From the NCBI GenBank assembly GCA_947495035.1, contig CANLXI010000038.1, forward strand, positions 1 through 62,673: a stretch of DNA of 62,673 bases. Direction: 5' to 3'. Below, in pieces: positions 1-9,572 of the stretch; within the stretch, counting starts at the first letter, position 1, and every line of letters starts with the position of its first letter. The notes beneath the pieces were generated by a model that made no database searches, was not told the origin of the DNA, and saw only the letters and a program-made list of their open reading frames with translations. Source of the stretch: an uncultured Granulosicoccus sp. (GTDB taxonomy: Bacteria; Pseudomonadota; Gammaproteobacteria; Granulosicoccales; Granulosicoccaceae). The translations under genes were made by a program, and so were the position numbers.

Positions 1-906
1 CCTCAATGTGGTGTGAAGAAGCGCAAGAATGGAACCGAGGAGTTCTATCACCAATTGCATGTGGCCGTCATCGTCAGTCCGGAGCAGAAAATCGTGCTGC
101 CACAGGATTTTGAACCCATCATCCGCAGTGATGGCGACACGAAAGATTGCAGCGAGCGAAACGCAGCCAAACGGCTCATTCCGTCGATCGCAGAGCAGTA
201 TCCAAAACGCAAGTTCATTATCGTGGAAGACGCGTTGGCGGCAAATGGCCCACACGCCTCCCTGCTGCAGGAACACGGTATGGACTTTGTCATCGGCGTA
301 AAACCAACGGGTTCGGTGTCGTTATTTGCCGCTTTCGATGAGCGTCGCAATCATCCCGATGGTGCTGTCGTCGAATTCGAGCAGACCGACGAGAAGAACG
401 TTCTCAAAGGCTGTCGGTTTGCCAACGATTTGCCTATCAACAATTCGCATCCGGATATACGAGTGAACTTGATCGAATTCTGGGAGGTGGACGCCAAAGG
501 AAAGCAGAAACAATGGAGCTGGATCAGCAGCTTACCCATCACGCCAGAGAACGCCTTGGAGATAGCAGCCATCGGGCGCTCGCGTTGGGGTATCGAAAAT
601 CAAACCTTCAACACACTCAAGAATCAAGGCTATAACCTGGAGCACAACTACGGGCATGGCAAGAAATACTTGTCGAGCACACTGGCAGGGCTCATGCTAT
701 TGGCATTTCTGACCGATCAGGTTCAAGAGCACGCTTGCCCAGTATTCAAGGCTGCACGGGAGAAGTGTCGAATCAAGACCAACCTGTGGGCCAAGATGCA
801 AACGTATCTACAGGATGTGGACGTACCGGACTGGGAAACGCTTTTTCGTTTGATAGCGAAACTCGGTCCCAAGCTGGTGATTGCAAGCTCACCAGATACG
901 GGGTAA
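1..906 (+). CDS. IS transposase, DDE type, 5'-truncated by the window edge
   Basis: The frame is open to base 1 (Pro-Gln-Cys-Gly before a GTG at 13), so the true start lies outside the window. The product resembles the DDE transposases with a conserved CERNAAKRL-like block (here CSERNAAKRLIPS), a following FIIVEDALAANGPH block holding an acidic residue, and a C-terminal GRSRWGIENQTFNTLKNQG block with the catalytic-type Glu, followed by a YNLEHNYGHGKKYLSS tail. The visible frame has no internal stop, so the C-terminal two thirds look intact. I did not find a convincing terminal inverted repeat after the stop at 906. The exact IS family is not assigned. Confidence 0.75.
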   Translation, partial: PQCGVKKRKNGTEEFYHQLHVAVIVSPEQKIVLPQDFEPIIRSDGDTKDCSERNAAKRLIPSIAEQYPKRKFIIVEDALAANGPHASLLQEHGMDFVIGVKPTGSVSLFAAFDERRNHPDGAVVEFEQTDEKNVLKGCRFANDLPINNSHPDIRVNLIEFWEVDAKGKQKQWSWISSLPITPENALEIAAIGRSRWGIENQTFNTLKNQGYNLEHNYGHGKKYLSSTLAGLMLLAFLTDQVQEHACPVFKAAREKCRIKTNLWAKMQTYLQDVDVPDWETLFRLIAKLGPKLVIASSPDTG

Positions 907-1935
907 ACAGAACGACTCCGATGAACAAACCCGCGATAACTTCCACCACAACCAGAAAACAGGAACACGGCATCGACCGCCATCAGCGTCGAGCCTTGCG
1001 CGTGCCTTCAGCTAACGTAGCTACAATCACGACCTATGCTTCAAACTCACCGGGAATCGCTGGCGGAGTGCCAAGTAGAGAATCGTACGGGAGCGCCCAG
1101 GGGCGGCGTTTGATCCCTCACACTTTTGACTTCGTGTTTCCGACGTGGCCATTGACGCAGCCGACGCGCGGTTTGGGGATCTGCCGCCCGGCGTGACTTG
1201 CTACAGGGCCTAGACTGAAGTATTGGCACCAGCCTGTTCACTTGCCCCACAACCACCTCGGCTTCTAGCAGCGTTCTTCTCGATTTGTCAATATGCCATC
1301 GCCACTAGCCCGGAGGAACCAGTGGGTTCATCAGACACTCTCTTTCTCGAATGGCAACCATCCTCCCATTTGGAGAAACCGGCTTCCGCGCCAGTCTTTT
1401 CGAGGCTTGCCCAGCAGTGTTCACCGTTCGTTGCGGCCAGTTGGTGGACACCCTCTTGGAGCGATAATGGAGTTCAGAGGTGTCATATGAAAAAGTCGGA
1501 AAGCAAGAGAGCACGGCGGCATCTTTCAGACAAACAAATGAGGTCTACCAGCGATCGCGTGGGAAGTGTCCTTCTGGATACAACTCAGGTCAGGTCAGGT
1601 GGATGTAGACAACAGCTGACTTGAATCCAGCCTTGTCTCTGGATCTACGTGAACGCTCCTCTTTTTTACTTCCAGATCCGAGCATAGCTCTGAATTTTTC
1701 TATACTCGATATCGCGTGAAACTGCCCGTCACACCACTGTCCCTGCAGCTTGACAGTTCACATGTTCGCCATCACCACTTTATCGTAGAGCTCATGCCTG
1801 CTTGCAGGGGGCATGATAACCGGTACGAAATACCTTGAGGGTGCGGCACAGCTGACGACTCCGAAGTTGGCCTTCTCCCCGCTCCGTGAAAATGACCGTG
1901 CTTGCAAATAATCGCCAGCCGACCACGGTGAGCGG
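907..1935. other. ~1 kb region without a convincing gene
   Basis: This interval lies between the transposase and the aminotransferase. The open frames here (for example 1223-1624) are short, start at arbitrary places and show no recognisable domain. A small triplication of ggtca units occurs near 1587-1602, and a weak stem is formed by catgcc/ggcatg at 1793-1815. It may hold the end of the insertion element and decayed flanking sequence. No promoter or RNA gene could be supported. Confidence 0.5.
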
Positions 1936-3306
1936 CTAACCCAACACCTCCCCGATGGCCTTGCTCACACCATCCAGCACGATATCCACCTCATCCGTGG
2001 TGATACTCAGCGGAGGCGCAAAACCCAGGATATCGCCCTGCGGCATGGCTCGCGCGATGATGTTGTGCTTGAGCAATGCAGTGGCAACCGCCGGGCCGAT
2101 CTTCCTGGCCGGATCGAACAGCGTCAGAGGCGAGCGGGACTCGGCAAACTCGATGGCGGCCAGCATGCCCTCACCTCGCACTTCCGCCACCTTCGGATGA
2201 TCCGCAAAGCGTTCGCGTAGTTGCTCGACCAGATAGGCGCCAGTCTTGCCTGCGTTCCCGACCAGTCCCAGCTTGTCGATCAGCTGCAGATTGGCAACAC
2301 CCGCCGCAGCACCGATCGGGTGTGCAGAATAGGTCCAGCCGTGTCCGATTGGTCCCAGCTCATCGGTGCCCTTCTCCAGCACCTCCCATACACGCTGTGA
2401 CACGATCGACCCGGACAACGGCGCGTAGGCTGATGTCAGTCCCTTGGCAATCGTGATGATGTCGCTCTCCAGCCCGTAGTGCTCCGACCCGAACATGGTG
2501 CCCAGACGCCCGAATCCGGTCACCACTTCATCGGCAATCAGCAGGATGTCGTGCTTTTTCAGCACCGGCTGAATGGCTTCCCAATAGCCTTTGGGGGGAG
2601 GCACAATGCCACCAGTCCCCAGAATCGGCTCGGCAATGAAGGCAGCGATGGTGTCAGCGCCTTCTGCCTCGATCATCTGTTCGAGTCGGGTCGCGCAATC
2701 TGCGGAGAATGCCTCTTCGCTCATGGATGGGTCGCTGCGGCGCAGATAGTAAGGCGCTTCGGTGTGCAGCACCTGCTCCAGAGGCAGGTCGAACTTCTTG
2801 TGGAACAGCTCCAGCCCGGTGAGCGAGCCGGTCATCAGGCCCGAGCCGTGATAACCGCGCCAGCGCGAGATGATTTTCTTCTTCTGTGGCCTGCCGAGTA
2901 TATTGTTGTAGTACCAGACGAGTTTGATATTGGTCTCGTTGGCATCCGAACCACCAAGCCCGAAATACACCTTCGACATGTTGTCCGGCGCTCGCTCCAG
3001 CACCATCCTGGCCAGCGTGATGGACGCCTCGGTACCATGGCCCACATAGGAATGGTAGTAGGCCAGCTCCTTCGCCTGCTCGGCAATGGCATCGGTGATT
3101 TCCGAACGGCCATAGCCGACGTTCACGCAATACAGGCCGGCAAAGGCATCCAGCAGGCGGGTACCGTCACGATCCTCTATGTAGACGCCGGAAGCCGTGG
3201 AGATGATGCGGTTGGGGCTTTCGCCACGGGCGTGCTGCGCCAGGTGGGTCGATGGATGAAAGAAATGTTGCCGGTCCCATTGGTCCAGCTTGTCGTTGAT
3301 AGCCAT
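1936..3306 (-). CDS. Class III PLP-dependent aminotransferase (omega-amino acid/putrescine:pyruvate type)
   Basis: This 456-residue protein of fold type I transfers an amino group from an amine or omega-amino acid to a 2-oxo acid, usually pyruvate, in the cytoplasm. Visible hallmarks are the glycine loop around GLGGSDANETN (117-127), the cofactor Asp in LLIADEVVTGFGR (D259) and the PLP lysine in TIAKG (K288). Length and motifs match the aspartate aminotransferase family proteins related to putrescine-pyruvate and taurine-pyruvate transaminases; the sequence alone does not fix the donor. It lies 93 bp downstream of the AhpD-like gene on the same strand, so they may be co-transcribed. The ATG at 3306 gives a typical N-terminus (MAINDKLDQWDRQHFFHP). 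Confidence 0.88.
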   Translation of the reverse strand: MAINDKLDQWDRQHFFHPSTHLAQHARGESPNRIISTASGVYIEDRDGTRLLDAFAGLYCVNVGYGRSEITDAIAEQAKELAYYHSYVGHGTEASITLARMVLERAPDNMSKVYFGLGGSDANETNIKLVWYYNNILGRPQKKKIISRWRGYHGSGLMTGSLTGLELFHKKFDLPLEQVLHTEAPYYLRRSDPSMSEEAFSADCATRLEQMIEAEGADTIAAFIAEPILGTGGIVPPPKGYWEAIQPVLKKHDILLIADEVVTGFGRLGTMFGSEHYGLESDIITIAKGLTSAYAPLSGSIVSQRVWEVLEKGTDELGPIGHGWTYSAHPIGAAAGVANLQLIDKLGLVGNAGKTGAYLVEQLRERFADHPKVAEVRGEGMLAAIEFAESRSPLTLFDPARKIGPAVATALLKHNIIARAMPQGDILGFAPPLSITTDEVDIVLDGVSKAIGEVLG

Positions 3307-3399
3307 AGCAGTTTATCCGTGGAATGAGGCCGAACCGGCCCGGCCAGAGGCCTGTTGCAACCTTGTCGGCTGTCGAAAACGGGAAATCAAGGAGCCGTA

Positions 3400-4011
3400 C
3401 TATTTCACCAATCGAGGTTTCGGCTTGTCAGGGTTCTGAGGCTGATTTCTCCCCAGCTGGTAGAACTCGTCATTGGGCATCATGTCGGTCAGACCGGCCA
3501 TGCGATTGGACAGGGCAAAGAATGCAGCTATGGCACCAATATCCCAGATATCCTCGGTACTGAATCCGTGTTCACGCAGTTCATCCAGGTCATCGTCGGA
3601 CACCTCCGCCGCATGATCGGATACCAGACAGGCAAAGTCGAGCATGGCCATCTGTCGTTCGCTGATATCGGCACGAGTATAGTCGGTGGTCAGCTGCTCG
3701 GCCAGACGCGGATTCTTTTCCCGGATGCGCACGATGGCACCATGCGCTACCACGCAGTACAGGCAACTGTTCATGGCAGAGGTCACGACCACGATCATCT
3801 CGCGTTCGCCCTTGCTCAGGCCACTGTCTTTCTCCATAAGGGCATCGTGATAGGCGAAGAAGGCCCGGAATTCATCCGGCCGATGAGCCAGTACGCGAAA
3901 CACATTCGGCACGAAACCGGACTTTTCACCCACTTCCTCGATGCGCGAACGCATATCGTCCGGCAAGGTATCAACTGGCGGAACCGGGAAGCGTGATCGA
4001 GGTGTGCTCAT
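3400..4011 (-). CDS. AhpD-like peroxidase-related protein (carboxymuconolactone decarboxylase family)
   Basis: The 203-residue protein belongs to the AhpD/CMD alkylhydroperoxidase superfamily. The redox CxxC is visible as CLYC (C83, C86) with the conserved His four residues on (H90), inside the helical core NSCLYCVVAHGA. Family members of this length are annotated as peroxidase-related enzymes and probably reduce peroxides with a thiol partner; the physiological substrate is not known. It precedes the aminotransferase on the same strand. The ATG at 4011 gives an N-terminus typical of the family (PVPPVDTLPDDMRSRIEEV). Confidence 0.85.
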   Translation of the reverse strand: MSTPRSRFPVPPVDTLPDDMRSRIEEVGEKSGFVPNVFRVLAHRPDEFRAFFAYHDALMEKDSGLSKGEREMIVVVTSAMNSCLYCVVAHGAIVRIREKNPRLAEQLTTDYTRADISERQMAMLDFACLVSDHAAEVSDDDLDELREHGFSTEDIWDIGAIAAFFALSNRMAGLTDMMPNDEFYQLGRNQPQNPDKPKPRLVK

Positions 4012-4316
4012 GAGGGCTGGCCGTGGTGATGAATGTCACACTATTGTGCCGCTGTTGGCCGCGCCTGTCAGCTCGGGCGTCAGCCGCCCTCTCACCGGCA
4101 TGTCTGCCTGCCGGGAAGTTCAGCGCCTGCTCGCGAGATGCCGGCCTTGCTGAACGACGCTGAACGGCACCTCTGCCCGACTGCGTAAGGGAGGGTACGG
4201 AGTACGGAGCACGGAGCACGGAGCACGGAGCACGGAGCACGGAGCACGGAGCACTTTACCTGCTACATGAACTGGAAGTCGCCGCCCACTTCATTTTCTG
4301 TTGCATTGACCGACAA
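4012..4316. other. Intergenic region between the AhpD-like gene and lexA
   Basis: About 300 bp separate the divergent AhpD-like gene and lexA. It contains the heptamer tandem repeat listed separately. Short frames in it show no domain. Confidence 0.5.
4194..4254. repeat. Tandem heptanucleotide repeat upstream of lexA
   Basis: The unit acggagc is repeated about eight times (the first two copies read acggagt/gtacgg). It is intergenic, about 60 bp upstream of the LexA box. Seven is not a multiple of three and no gene crosses it, so the array looks like a simple-sequence expansion in non-coding DNA. Confidence 0.9.
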
Positions 4317-4332
4317 CTGTAAATATACTCAG
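4317..4332 (+). promoter_or_regulatory. LexA (SOS) box
   Basis: The site CTGTAAATATACTCAG matches the gammaproteobacterial SOS box core CTGT-N8-ACAG except for one base (TCAG for ACAG) and has the usual AT-rich spacer. It sits 28 bp upstream of the lexA ATG, which fits autorepression of the lexA-imuA-imuB cassette. Confidence 0.75.
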
Positions 4333-4360
4333 GTCTCTGACAATGAACGAGTGATTGAGC

Positions 4361-4966
4361 ATGCAGGATCTTACCAAGCGGCAACAGGAAATTCTGCGGA
4401 TGATCCAGTCACATATCGATCGTACCGGCTTCCCGCCCACCCGCACCGATATCTGTGAGCATTTCGGTTTTCGTTCTCCCACGGCGGCAGATGATCATCT
4501 GCGTGCCCTGGAACGCAAGGGCGCCATCGAACTGATTCCGGGCACCTCGCGCGGCATTCGGGTACTCAGCGAAATGGAAGAGGACGGCATTCCGCTGGTT
4601 GGCCGAGTCGCTGCCGGTGAGCCTATCATGTCAGAATCGAACGTCGAGGAATACCTGCCGGTCGATCCCGATCTGTTCTATCCACATGCCGACTACCTGT
4701 TGCGAGTCAATGGTACCAGCATGCAGAACGTCGGCATTCTCAATGGCGATCTGCTGGCGGTGCATGCCACCGAACACGTGCAGAACAATCAGATCGTGGT
4801 AGCCCGGGTCAACGATGAAGTGACGGTCAAACGATTCCGCCGGCGCGGCAACATCGTCACCCTGTTGCCCGAGAACGACGAATTCGAACCCATACGCATC
4901 GATCTGCGCGAGCAGGAGTTTCATATCGAAGGTGTCTATGTCGGCGTACTGCGTCGCGACTCCTGA
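4361..4966 (+). CDS. lexA: LexA repressor
   Basis: This is the SOS repressor, 201 residues. The N-terminal winged helix-turn-helix (about 1-70, LTKRQQEIL...GFPPTRTDI...FRSPTAADDHLRAL) binds the SOS box. The C-terminal S24-type domain carries the self-cleavage bond A85-G86 in RVAAGEP, the nucleophile S120 in NGTSMQNVG and the general base K157 in EVTVKRF, each one residue later than in E. coli. A TTG two codons upstream (4355) is in frame, but the ATG at 4361 gives the canonical N-terminus MQDLTKRQQ. It is followed by imuA and imuB, an arrangement known from lexA-linked mutagenesis cassettes, so this may be the cassette-specific or the main LexA. Confidence 0.95.
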   Translation: MQDLTKRQQEILRMIQSHIDRTGFPPTRTDICEHFGFRSPTAADDHLRALERKGAIELIPGTSRGIRVLSEMEEDGIPLVGRVAAGEPIMSESNVEEYLPVDPDLFYPHADYLLRVNGTSMQNVGILNGDLLAVHATEHVQNNQIVVARVNDEVTVKRFRRRGNIVTLLPENDEFEPIRIDLREQEFHIEGVYVGVLRRDS

Positions 4967-5085
4967 TCAGCCCTGTCGGCCGAGTATCCTGCCAATGTCT
5001 GCCAAGCCGATTGACAGACATCACGCCCGACCCCGCAACACGCGGTACACCATCAATCCTGCCTTGTTGACACTGCCGGTGTGCC

Positions 5086-5817
5086 ATGGATTCCGCTCTT
5101 GATGCCCTGTTGAAATCCCAGCCGACGCTCTGGCGCGGCAGTGATCGATACAACGAAGATGAATCGGTATCGACCGGATTCGAATTACTGGACCAGGCCC
5201 TGCCGGCACGGGGCTGGTGCATTGGCGGGGTCACCGAGTTGCTGAGCAGACATCAGGGCATCGGCGAGCTCAGCCTGCTGTTACCGGCACTGCGCAGAGT
5301 CACTGCCGAAGGCCAATGGGCCGCCTTCATCAACCCACCTTACATTCCCTATGCACCAGCTCTGGGCAACGCCGGTATCCGGCTGGACCGATTACTGATC
5401 GTCGACAGTCGCGATGATGCCAATACGCTCTGGGCCACCGAGCAGATACTGCGTTCGGGACTGTTTGCCAGCGTGGCGACCTGGGTCAGTCGCAGCAGCG
5501 CGCAGAAACAACGCCGACTGCAACTGGCAGCCGAAACCGGCAGAACCTGGGCGACCGTGTATCGCCCCTGGCAGACTGATCAGGAACATTCACCCGTGGC
5601 AGCACGCCTGCGCCTGTCCATCGTTGAGGCCCGCCTGCAACTGGATATCTTCAAGTTGCGCGGTGGCAGCCCCAGCACGATCACCATCGAACCAGCCGAG
5701 TTCGATGCCTCACAGGGCGTTGAGTGGCCCATTCCGCCCTCTGTACCGCGCCCCTTCGCCACGCCCACTCCAACAGGCAACCCGGCAAACCATTCAACAA
5801 GCAATCCGGGCGTCTGA
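5086..5817 (+). CDS. imuA: ImuA, RecA-like accessory protein of SOS mutagenesis
   Basis: This 243-residue RecA/SulA-like protein is the usual first partner of ImuB in the damage-induced translesion cassette. Visible are the N-terminal TLWRGSD segment, the STGFELLDQALPARGWCIGGVTEL block that replaces a full Walker A loop, and the FINPPYIPYAPALGNAGIRLDRL stretch typical of the family. It starts 119 bp after lexA and ends 3 bp before imuB, so translation is probably coupled. Regulation is presumably by LexA through the upstream box. In other bacteria ImuA and ImuB support DnaE2-dependent error-prone synthesis. Confidence 0.85.
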   Translation: MDSALDALLKSQPTLWRGSDRYNEDESVSTGFELLDQALPARGWCIGGVTELLSRHQGIGELSLLLPALRRVTAEGQWAAFINPPYIPYAPALGNAGIRLDRLLIVDSRDDANTLWATEQILRSGLFASVATWVSRSSAQKQRRLQLAAETGRTWATVYRPWQTDQEHSPVAARLRLSIVEARLQLDIFKLRGGSPSTITIEPAEFDASQGVEWPIPPSVPRPFATPTPTGNPANHSTSNPGV

Positions 5818-5820
5818 CCG

Positions 5821-7230
5821 ATGCTCTGGCTGGCGCTGCATTTTCCGCAACTGCCGATTGAACGGCAGAACCATGGCGGAACCGACAAACCTCGCGCGGT
5901 TGTTCTGCACGAAGGCAGCAGACGTCGCATTCTTGCCTGCAATGCGATGGCCGCAGCCAGCGGCATTCGTCCGGGACAGGCCTTGAAGAACGCCTACGAC
6001 ATGGTCCCGGCCCTGATCACCAGTGATCATGACGAGCAGCAGCAGCTCGCTCATCTGGAGCAGCTCACGCTCTGGGCTCTGCACTACTCCTCCCTGGTCT
6101 CCCCCGAGCCGCCCGATACCATCGTGCTGGAAATCGAAGCGAGCCTGACCCTGTTCGGCGGTATGGAGGTCTTGCTGGAGCACATCCACGAGGATGTCCG
6201 GCAGCAACGGCTGAGCCTGTCGACAGCCGTTGCACCGACACCGACAGCGGCCATGCTGTTTGCCCGGGCAGGCGTACACCGACAGCTTCTCGATCGGCCA
6301 TCGCTGATCGAGACACTGGCCAGCGTACCCGTCAGCTGGCTGCCCTTGAATGACTTCACCCTCAAGGGTCTTCGCCAGTCGGGCCTGCAGACAGTGGCTG
6401 AACTCACCGCCTTGCCACCGGCGTCCCTGACGCGGCGCTTCGGCAGCAGCTGCACCGATCTGTTGTACAAGCTCGATGGGCGACTGCCGGATCCCCGTAC
6501 GGCCTATCAGCCGGCGGACACCTTCCTGTCGGCGCTCGATCTGCCGCTGGAAGCACCCGACACTCAAGCCCTGGCCTTTCCACTGAACCGGCTCATGAAT
6601 GCGCTGGGTGGTTATCTGAAGTCACGTGACCTGGGCGTTCGGCACCTGCAATTGCAGCTTGATCACCACCGTGGTCCGACCACCTGTGTGGATCTGAAGT
6701 TTCTCGATGCCACGGCCGACACCCGTCACCTGTTCCGCATGGCCAGCGAACGTCTGGGCAATCTGGTCCTGGCATCCCCGGTCATTCGCCTGGGGCTGGA
6801 GTCCACTGAACTGGCCAGCCTGCAACGCGAAGGCCACGATCTCTTCCAGAAGAGTCAGGCCGCTGGCAGCACCATCGAACAGCTGATGGACCGGCTCTCG
6901 GCGCGTCTCGGCAGAGACGCTCTGTATACCCCGATGACCGGTGATGATCATCGGCCGGAAAAGGCCTGGCTGACAGCCCTGCTCGACCAGCAGACACCTC
7001 CGGAGCACTGGCCTGCCCGGCCATTATGGTTACTGCGTGAACCCACCCCTCTGGAGCAGAACGTCACGATACGGACCCTGCCGGAGCGTATCGAGAATGG
7101 TTGGTGGGATGAGACCGATGTGCGGCGGGACTATTTCATTGCCACAACTCGTGAGGGGGCCTACTACTGGGTATACCGCCAGCGGCGCACAACCGACAAG
7201 CGACTCTGGCTGCATGGCCTCTTTTCGTGA
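5821..7230 (+). CDS. imuB: ImuB, catalytically dead Y-family polymerase-like protein
   Basis: This 469-residue protein has a Y-family (UmuC/DinB) fold. The N-terminus LWLALHFPQLPIE and the LFGG block (EASLTLFGGMEVLL) are those of ImuB. Where active Y-polymerases have the Asp-Glu metal ligands, none is obvious here, in line with the known non-catalytic role of ImuB as a clamp-binding adaptor. The C-terminus ends in YYWVYRQRR...LWLHGLFS, as in other ImuB proteins. It is 3 bp after imuA. No dnaE2 gene follows; the next gene is a GGDEF-EAL protein. Confidence 0.88.
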   Translation: MLWLALHFPQLPIERQNHGGTDKPRAVVLHEGSRRRILACNAMAAASGIRPGQALKNAYDMVPALITSDHDEQQQLAHLEQLTLWALHYSSLVSPEPPDTIVLEIEASLTLFGGMEVLLEHIHEDVRQQRLSLSTAVAPTPTAAMLFARAGVHRQLLDRPSLIETLASVPVSWLPLNDFTLKGLRQSGLQTVAELTALPPASLTRRFGSSCTDLLYKLDGRLPDPRTAYQPADTFLSALDLPLEAPDTQALAFPLNRLMNALGGYLKSRDLGVRHLQLQLDHHRGPTTCVDLKFLDATADTRHLFRMASERLGNLVLASPVIRLGLESTELASLQREGHDLFQKSQAAGSTIEQLMDRLSARLGRDALYTPMTGDDHRPEKAWLTALLDQQTPPEHWPARPLWLLREPTPLEQNVTIRTLPERIENGWWDETDVRRDYFIATTREGAYYWVYRQRRTTDKRLWLHGLFS

Positions 7231-7502
7231 AGCACACCATGCAATGCGTCTCCACCAGGCCCACGCCCACAACGAAAGCGGGATTCTCCGTGACGCAGTT
7301 CCGAAATAACCCTGCAACCACAGTCAACCGAACCCCGAACATGCCGATACCTCACTGACGATAGCACAAACCCCTGCGATCCAACTTCCAACCTCCGATA
7401 CCAGGACCACTCTCCAGTCACCATGCCAATGCCCGTTGCCAGACAGATGACTCAGAGCACGCCCGTGGAATCTGTTGCAGTTCAAGGACGAAAACAACAC
7501 TG

Positions 7503-9551
7503 ATGTCCATACAGAACTCCAACAAAGACCACACCAAGTTGCTGATAGGTGCCGGTTTCCTGCTTGTGTTCTCGCTGATGATCCTGGCGACCTGGCTGTC
7601 GATGACCACCCTGCAGGGCGTCAATGTCGGCATGTCCAATGTGATCCTCGACACCGAGCAGAAGACCAGCCGGGCCTATCACATGCGCAACGTCATTCGC
7701 ATGCGCTCTGCTGCCGTGCGTTCGCTGGTGCAGACCGATGACACGGTTGAACGCCAGCGCATCTTCGACAAGCTGATTCAGCATACCGACAGCTACCAGA
7801 CCACCCGCAAGGAACTGACCGAACTGTCTGCCAATGCCCGGGAGCAGGCCATATTGAAGGAAATCAACGAGGCGGATGCGCGGGTGGCCAATGCCTACGA
7901 GCGCGCCAATTCGGAGATTCATTCCAATGAGCAAAACCTGGCTGCCCAGAAGAGCGTCCTCAACGAGGTGCAACTGCACGAACTGGTCCTGCTCAACCAT
8001 CTGAACGACCTGGTGCAGCTGGAGAAGGTACTGGCTGAAGAGGCGCTGGAGAACAACCAGACAACCTATCAGCGAACCCAGCGCCTGATGATCTATCTGG
8101 TGAGCGCCGCCTTCGCCTTGTCGATGATCATCTCGGGCACGGTCATTGCGCGCGTGGCGCGAGCCAACAAGCGCATCGCCCACCTGGCCAACCATGACGA
8201 CCTCACCGGTCTGCACAATCGGCGATCGTTCGAACAGCATCTGCAGTACACCATCGACAATGCCGGGCGCAGCGACGATGCCCATGGCCTGCTGTACATC
8301 GATCTGGACCGTTTCAAGATCGTCAATGATACCTGTGGCCATCATGCCGGCGACCAGTTGCTGATCCAGCTGACGCAGATGATGCAGAAGCGACTGCGCC
8401 GTGGCGATCTGTTTGCCAGGGTCGGTGGCGATGAATTCGCGATCATTGCCCAGGGGCGCAGTTTCCCGGATATCCAGAGTCTGGCTGAAGACCTGCGAGT
8501 CATCGTCAGCGAATTCACCTTCATGTACGAGGAGCAAAGCTTCAAGGTCAGCTTGAGCGTGGGTGTCACTCCCATCGATGGTCAGATACAGAACATGGAA
8601 CGGGTACTGGCTGACGTCGACTCGGCCTGTTATGTCGCCAAGCAGTCCGGTCGGAACCGGGTGCATGTGACACAGGATGACGACGCCGAAATGGTCAAGT
8701 ACCGCAGCAACCTTGCCGGCATCCAGGCCATTCGCAAGGCACTGGCCGACGATCGCCTGTCACTGTTCTACCAGCCGGTGTTCGAGATCGAAGAGCGCTC
8801 GATGAAGATGGCGCACTGCGAGATCCTGTTGCGTATCCGCAGTGAAAACGGTGAACTGTATTCGCCAGCGCGGTTCATTCCGATTGCCGAGAAATACAAC
8901 ATCATGACCGAGATCGATCAGTGGGTATTCACCCAGGTGATCGACTGGCTGGCCGAACACCAGGACAGGCACGTCATCCCTCGCCTGCTGGTCAATCTCT
9001 CCGGACTGTCCTTTACCGACGACGATTTCAGCAGCTTCATCGTGGAACGACTCAGTCGCGGTGACATCGACCCCTCGCACATTGCCTTCGAGGTGTCGGA
9101 AAGCGCTACCGTACGCAATTTCGAAAAGGTCAGAGTCTTCATCGAACGCATCCGTGCCCTGGGCTGCGAGCTGGCACTGGATGACTTCGGCGCCGGTTTT
9201 TCCAGCTTCACCTACCTGAAGGAGCTGTCTTTCGATTACCTGAAGATAGATGGCTCGCTGGTTCGCAATATTGCAGACGACACGGTTGACCGGGACATGG
9301 TGGCTGCCATCAATCAGATCGGACATACCGTGGGGGCGCGAACCATCGCCGAATTCGTCGAGGATGATGCCGCGCTGCAATGCCTGAGAGAGATGAAGGT
9401 AGACTTTGCCCAGGGCTATGGCCTGCGCATGCCGACACCCTTGACGCAACTGGCGGACGAGCTGGAGGTACGCAGCGATGAAGACGTGGATATAGCCGAC
9501 AAGACGCCAGCGACAAGCCTGCCCGCCATCCCCTTTCGCAAGGCATCCTGA
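7503..9551 (+). CDS. Membrane GGDEF-EAL protein (c-di-GMP synthesis/hydrolysis)
   Basis: This 682-residue protein has two membrane helices (about 12-35 and 195-218) bracketing a helical periplasmic sensor region rich in Gln/Asn/Glu. A GGDEF domain (about 228-388) follows with an intact GGDEF at 308-312 and an RxxD inhibitory site exactly five residues upstream (R299-D302). The EAL domain (about 410-650) has EIL for EAL (440-442) but keeps EVSES, DDFGAGFSS and KIDGSLV, so both activities are plausible. It probably links an envelope signal to cyclic di-GMP. It stands alone, convergent with slyD. The ATG at 7503 is preceded by a weak purine stretch (aaggac). Confidence 0.9.
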   Translation: MSIQNSNKDHTKLLIGAGFLLVFSLMILATWLSMTTLQGVNVGMSNVILDTEQKTSRAYHMRNVIRMRSAAVRSLVQTDDTVERQRIFDKLIQHTDSYQTTRKELTELSANAREQAILKEINEADARVANAYERANSEIHSNEQNLAAQKSVLNEVQLHELVLLNHLNDLVQLEKVLAEEALENNQTTYQRTQRLMIYLVSAAFALSMIISGTVIARVARANKRIAHLANHDDLTGLHNRRSFEQHLQYTIDNAGRSDDAHGLLYIDLDRFKIVNDTCGHHAGDQLLIQLTQMMQKRLRRGDLFARVGGDEFAIIAQGRSFPDIQSLAEDLRVIVSEFTFMYEEQSFKVSLSVGVTPIDGQIQNMERVLADVDSACYVAKQSGRNRVHVTQDDDAEMVKYRSNLAGIQAIRKALADDRLSLFYQPVFEIEERSMKMAHCEILLRIRSENGELYSPARFIPIAEKYNIMTEIDQWVFTQVIDWLAEHQDRHVIPRLLVNLSGLSFTDDDFSSFIVERLSRGDIDPSHIAFEVSESATVRNFEKVRVFIERIRALGCELALDDFGAGFSSFTYLKELSFDYLKIDGSLVRNIADDTVDRDMVAAINQIGHTVGARTIAEFVEDDAALQCLREMKVDFAQGYGLRMPTPLTQLADELEVRSDEDVDIADKTPATSLPAIPFRKAS

Positions 9552-9572
9552 CGAACGACGACCAGCCTGACG

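Noticed and set aside
735..1624. Open frames of 133-153 codons after the transposase
   Set aside because: They partly overlap the transposase, have no domains and lack start signals.
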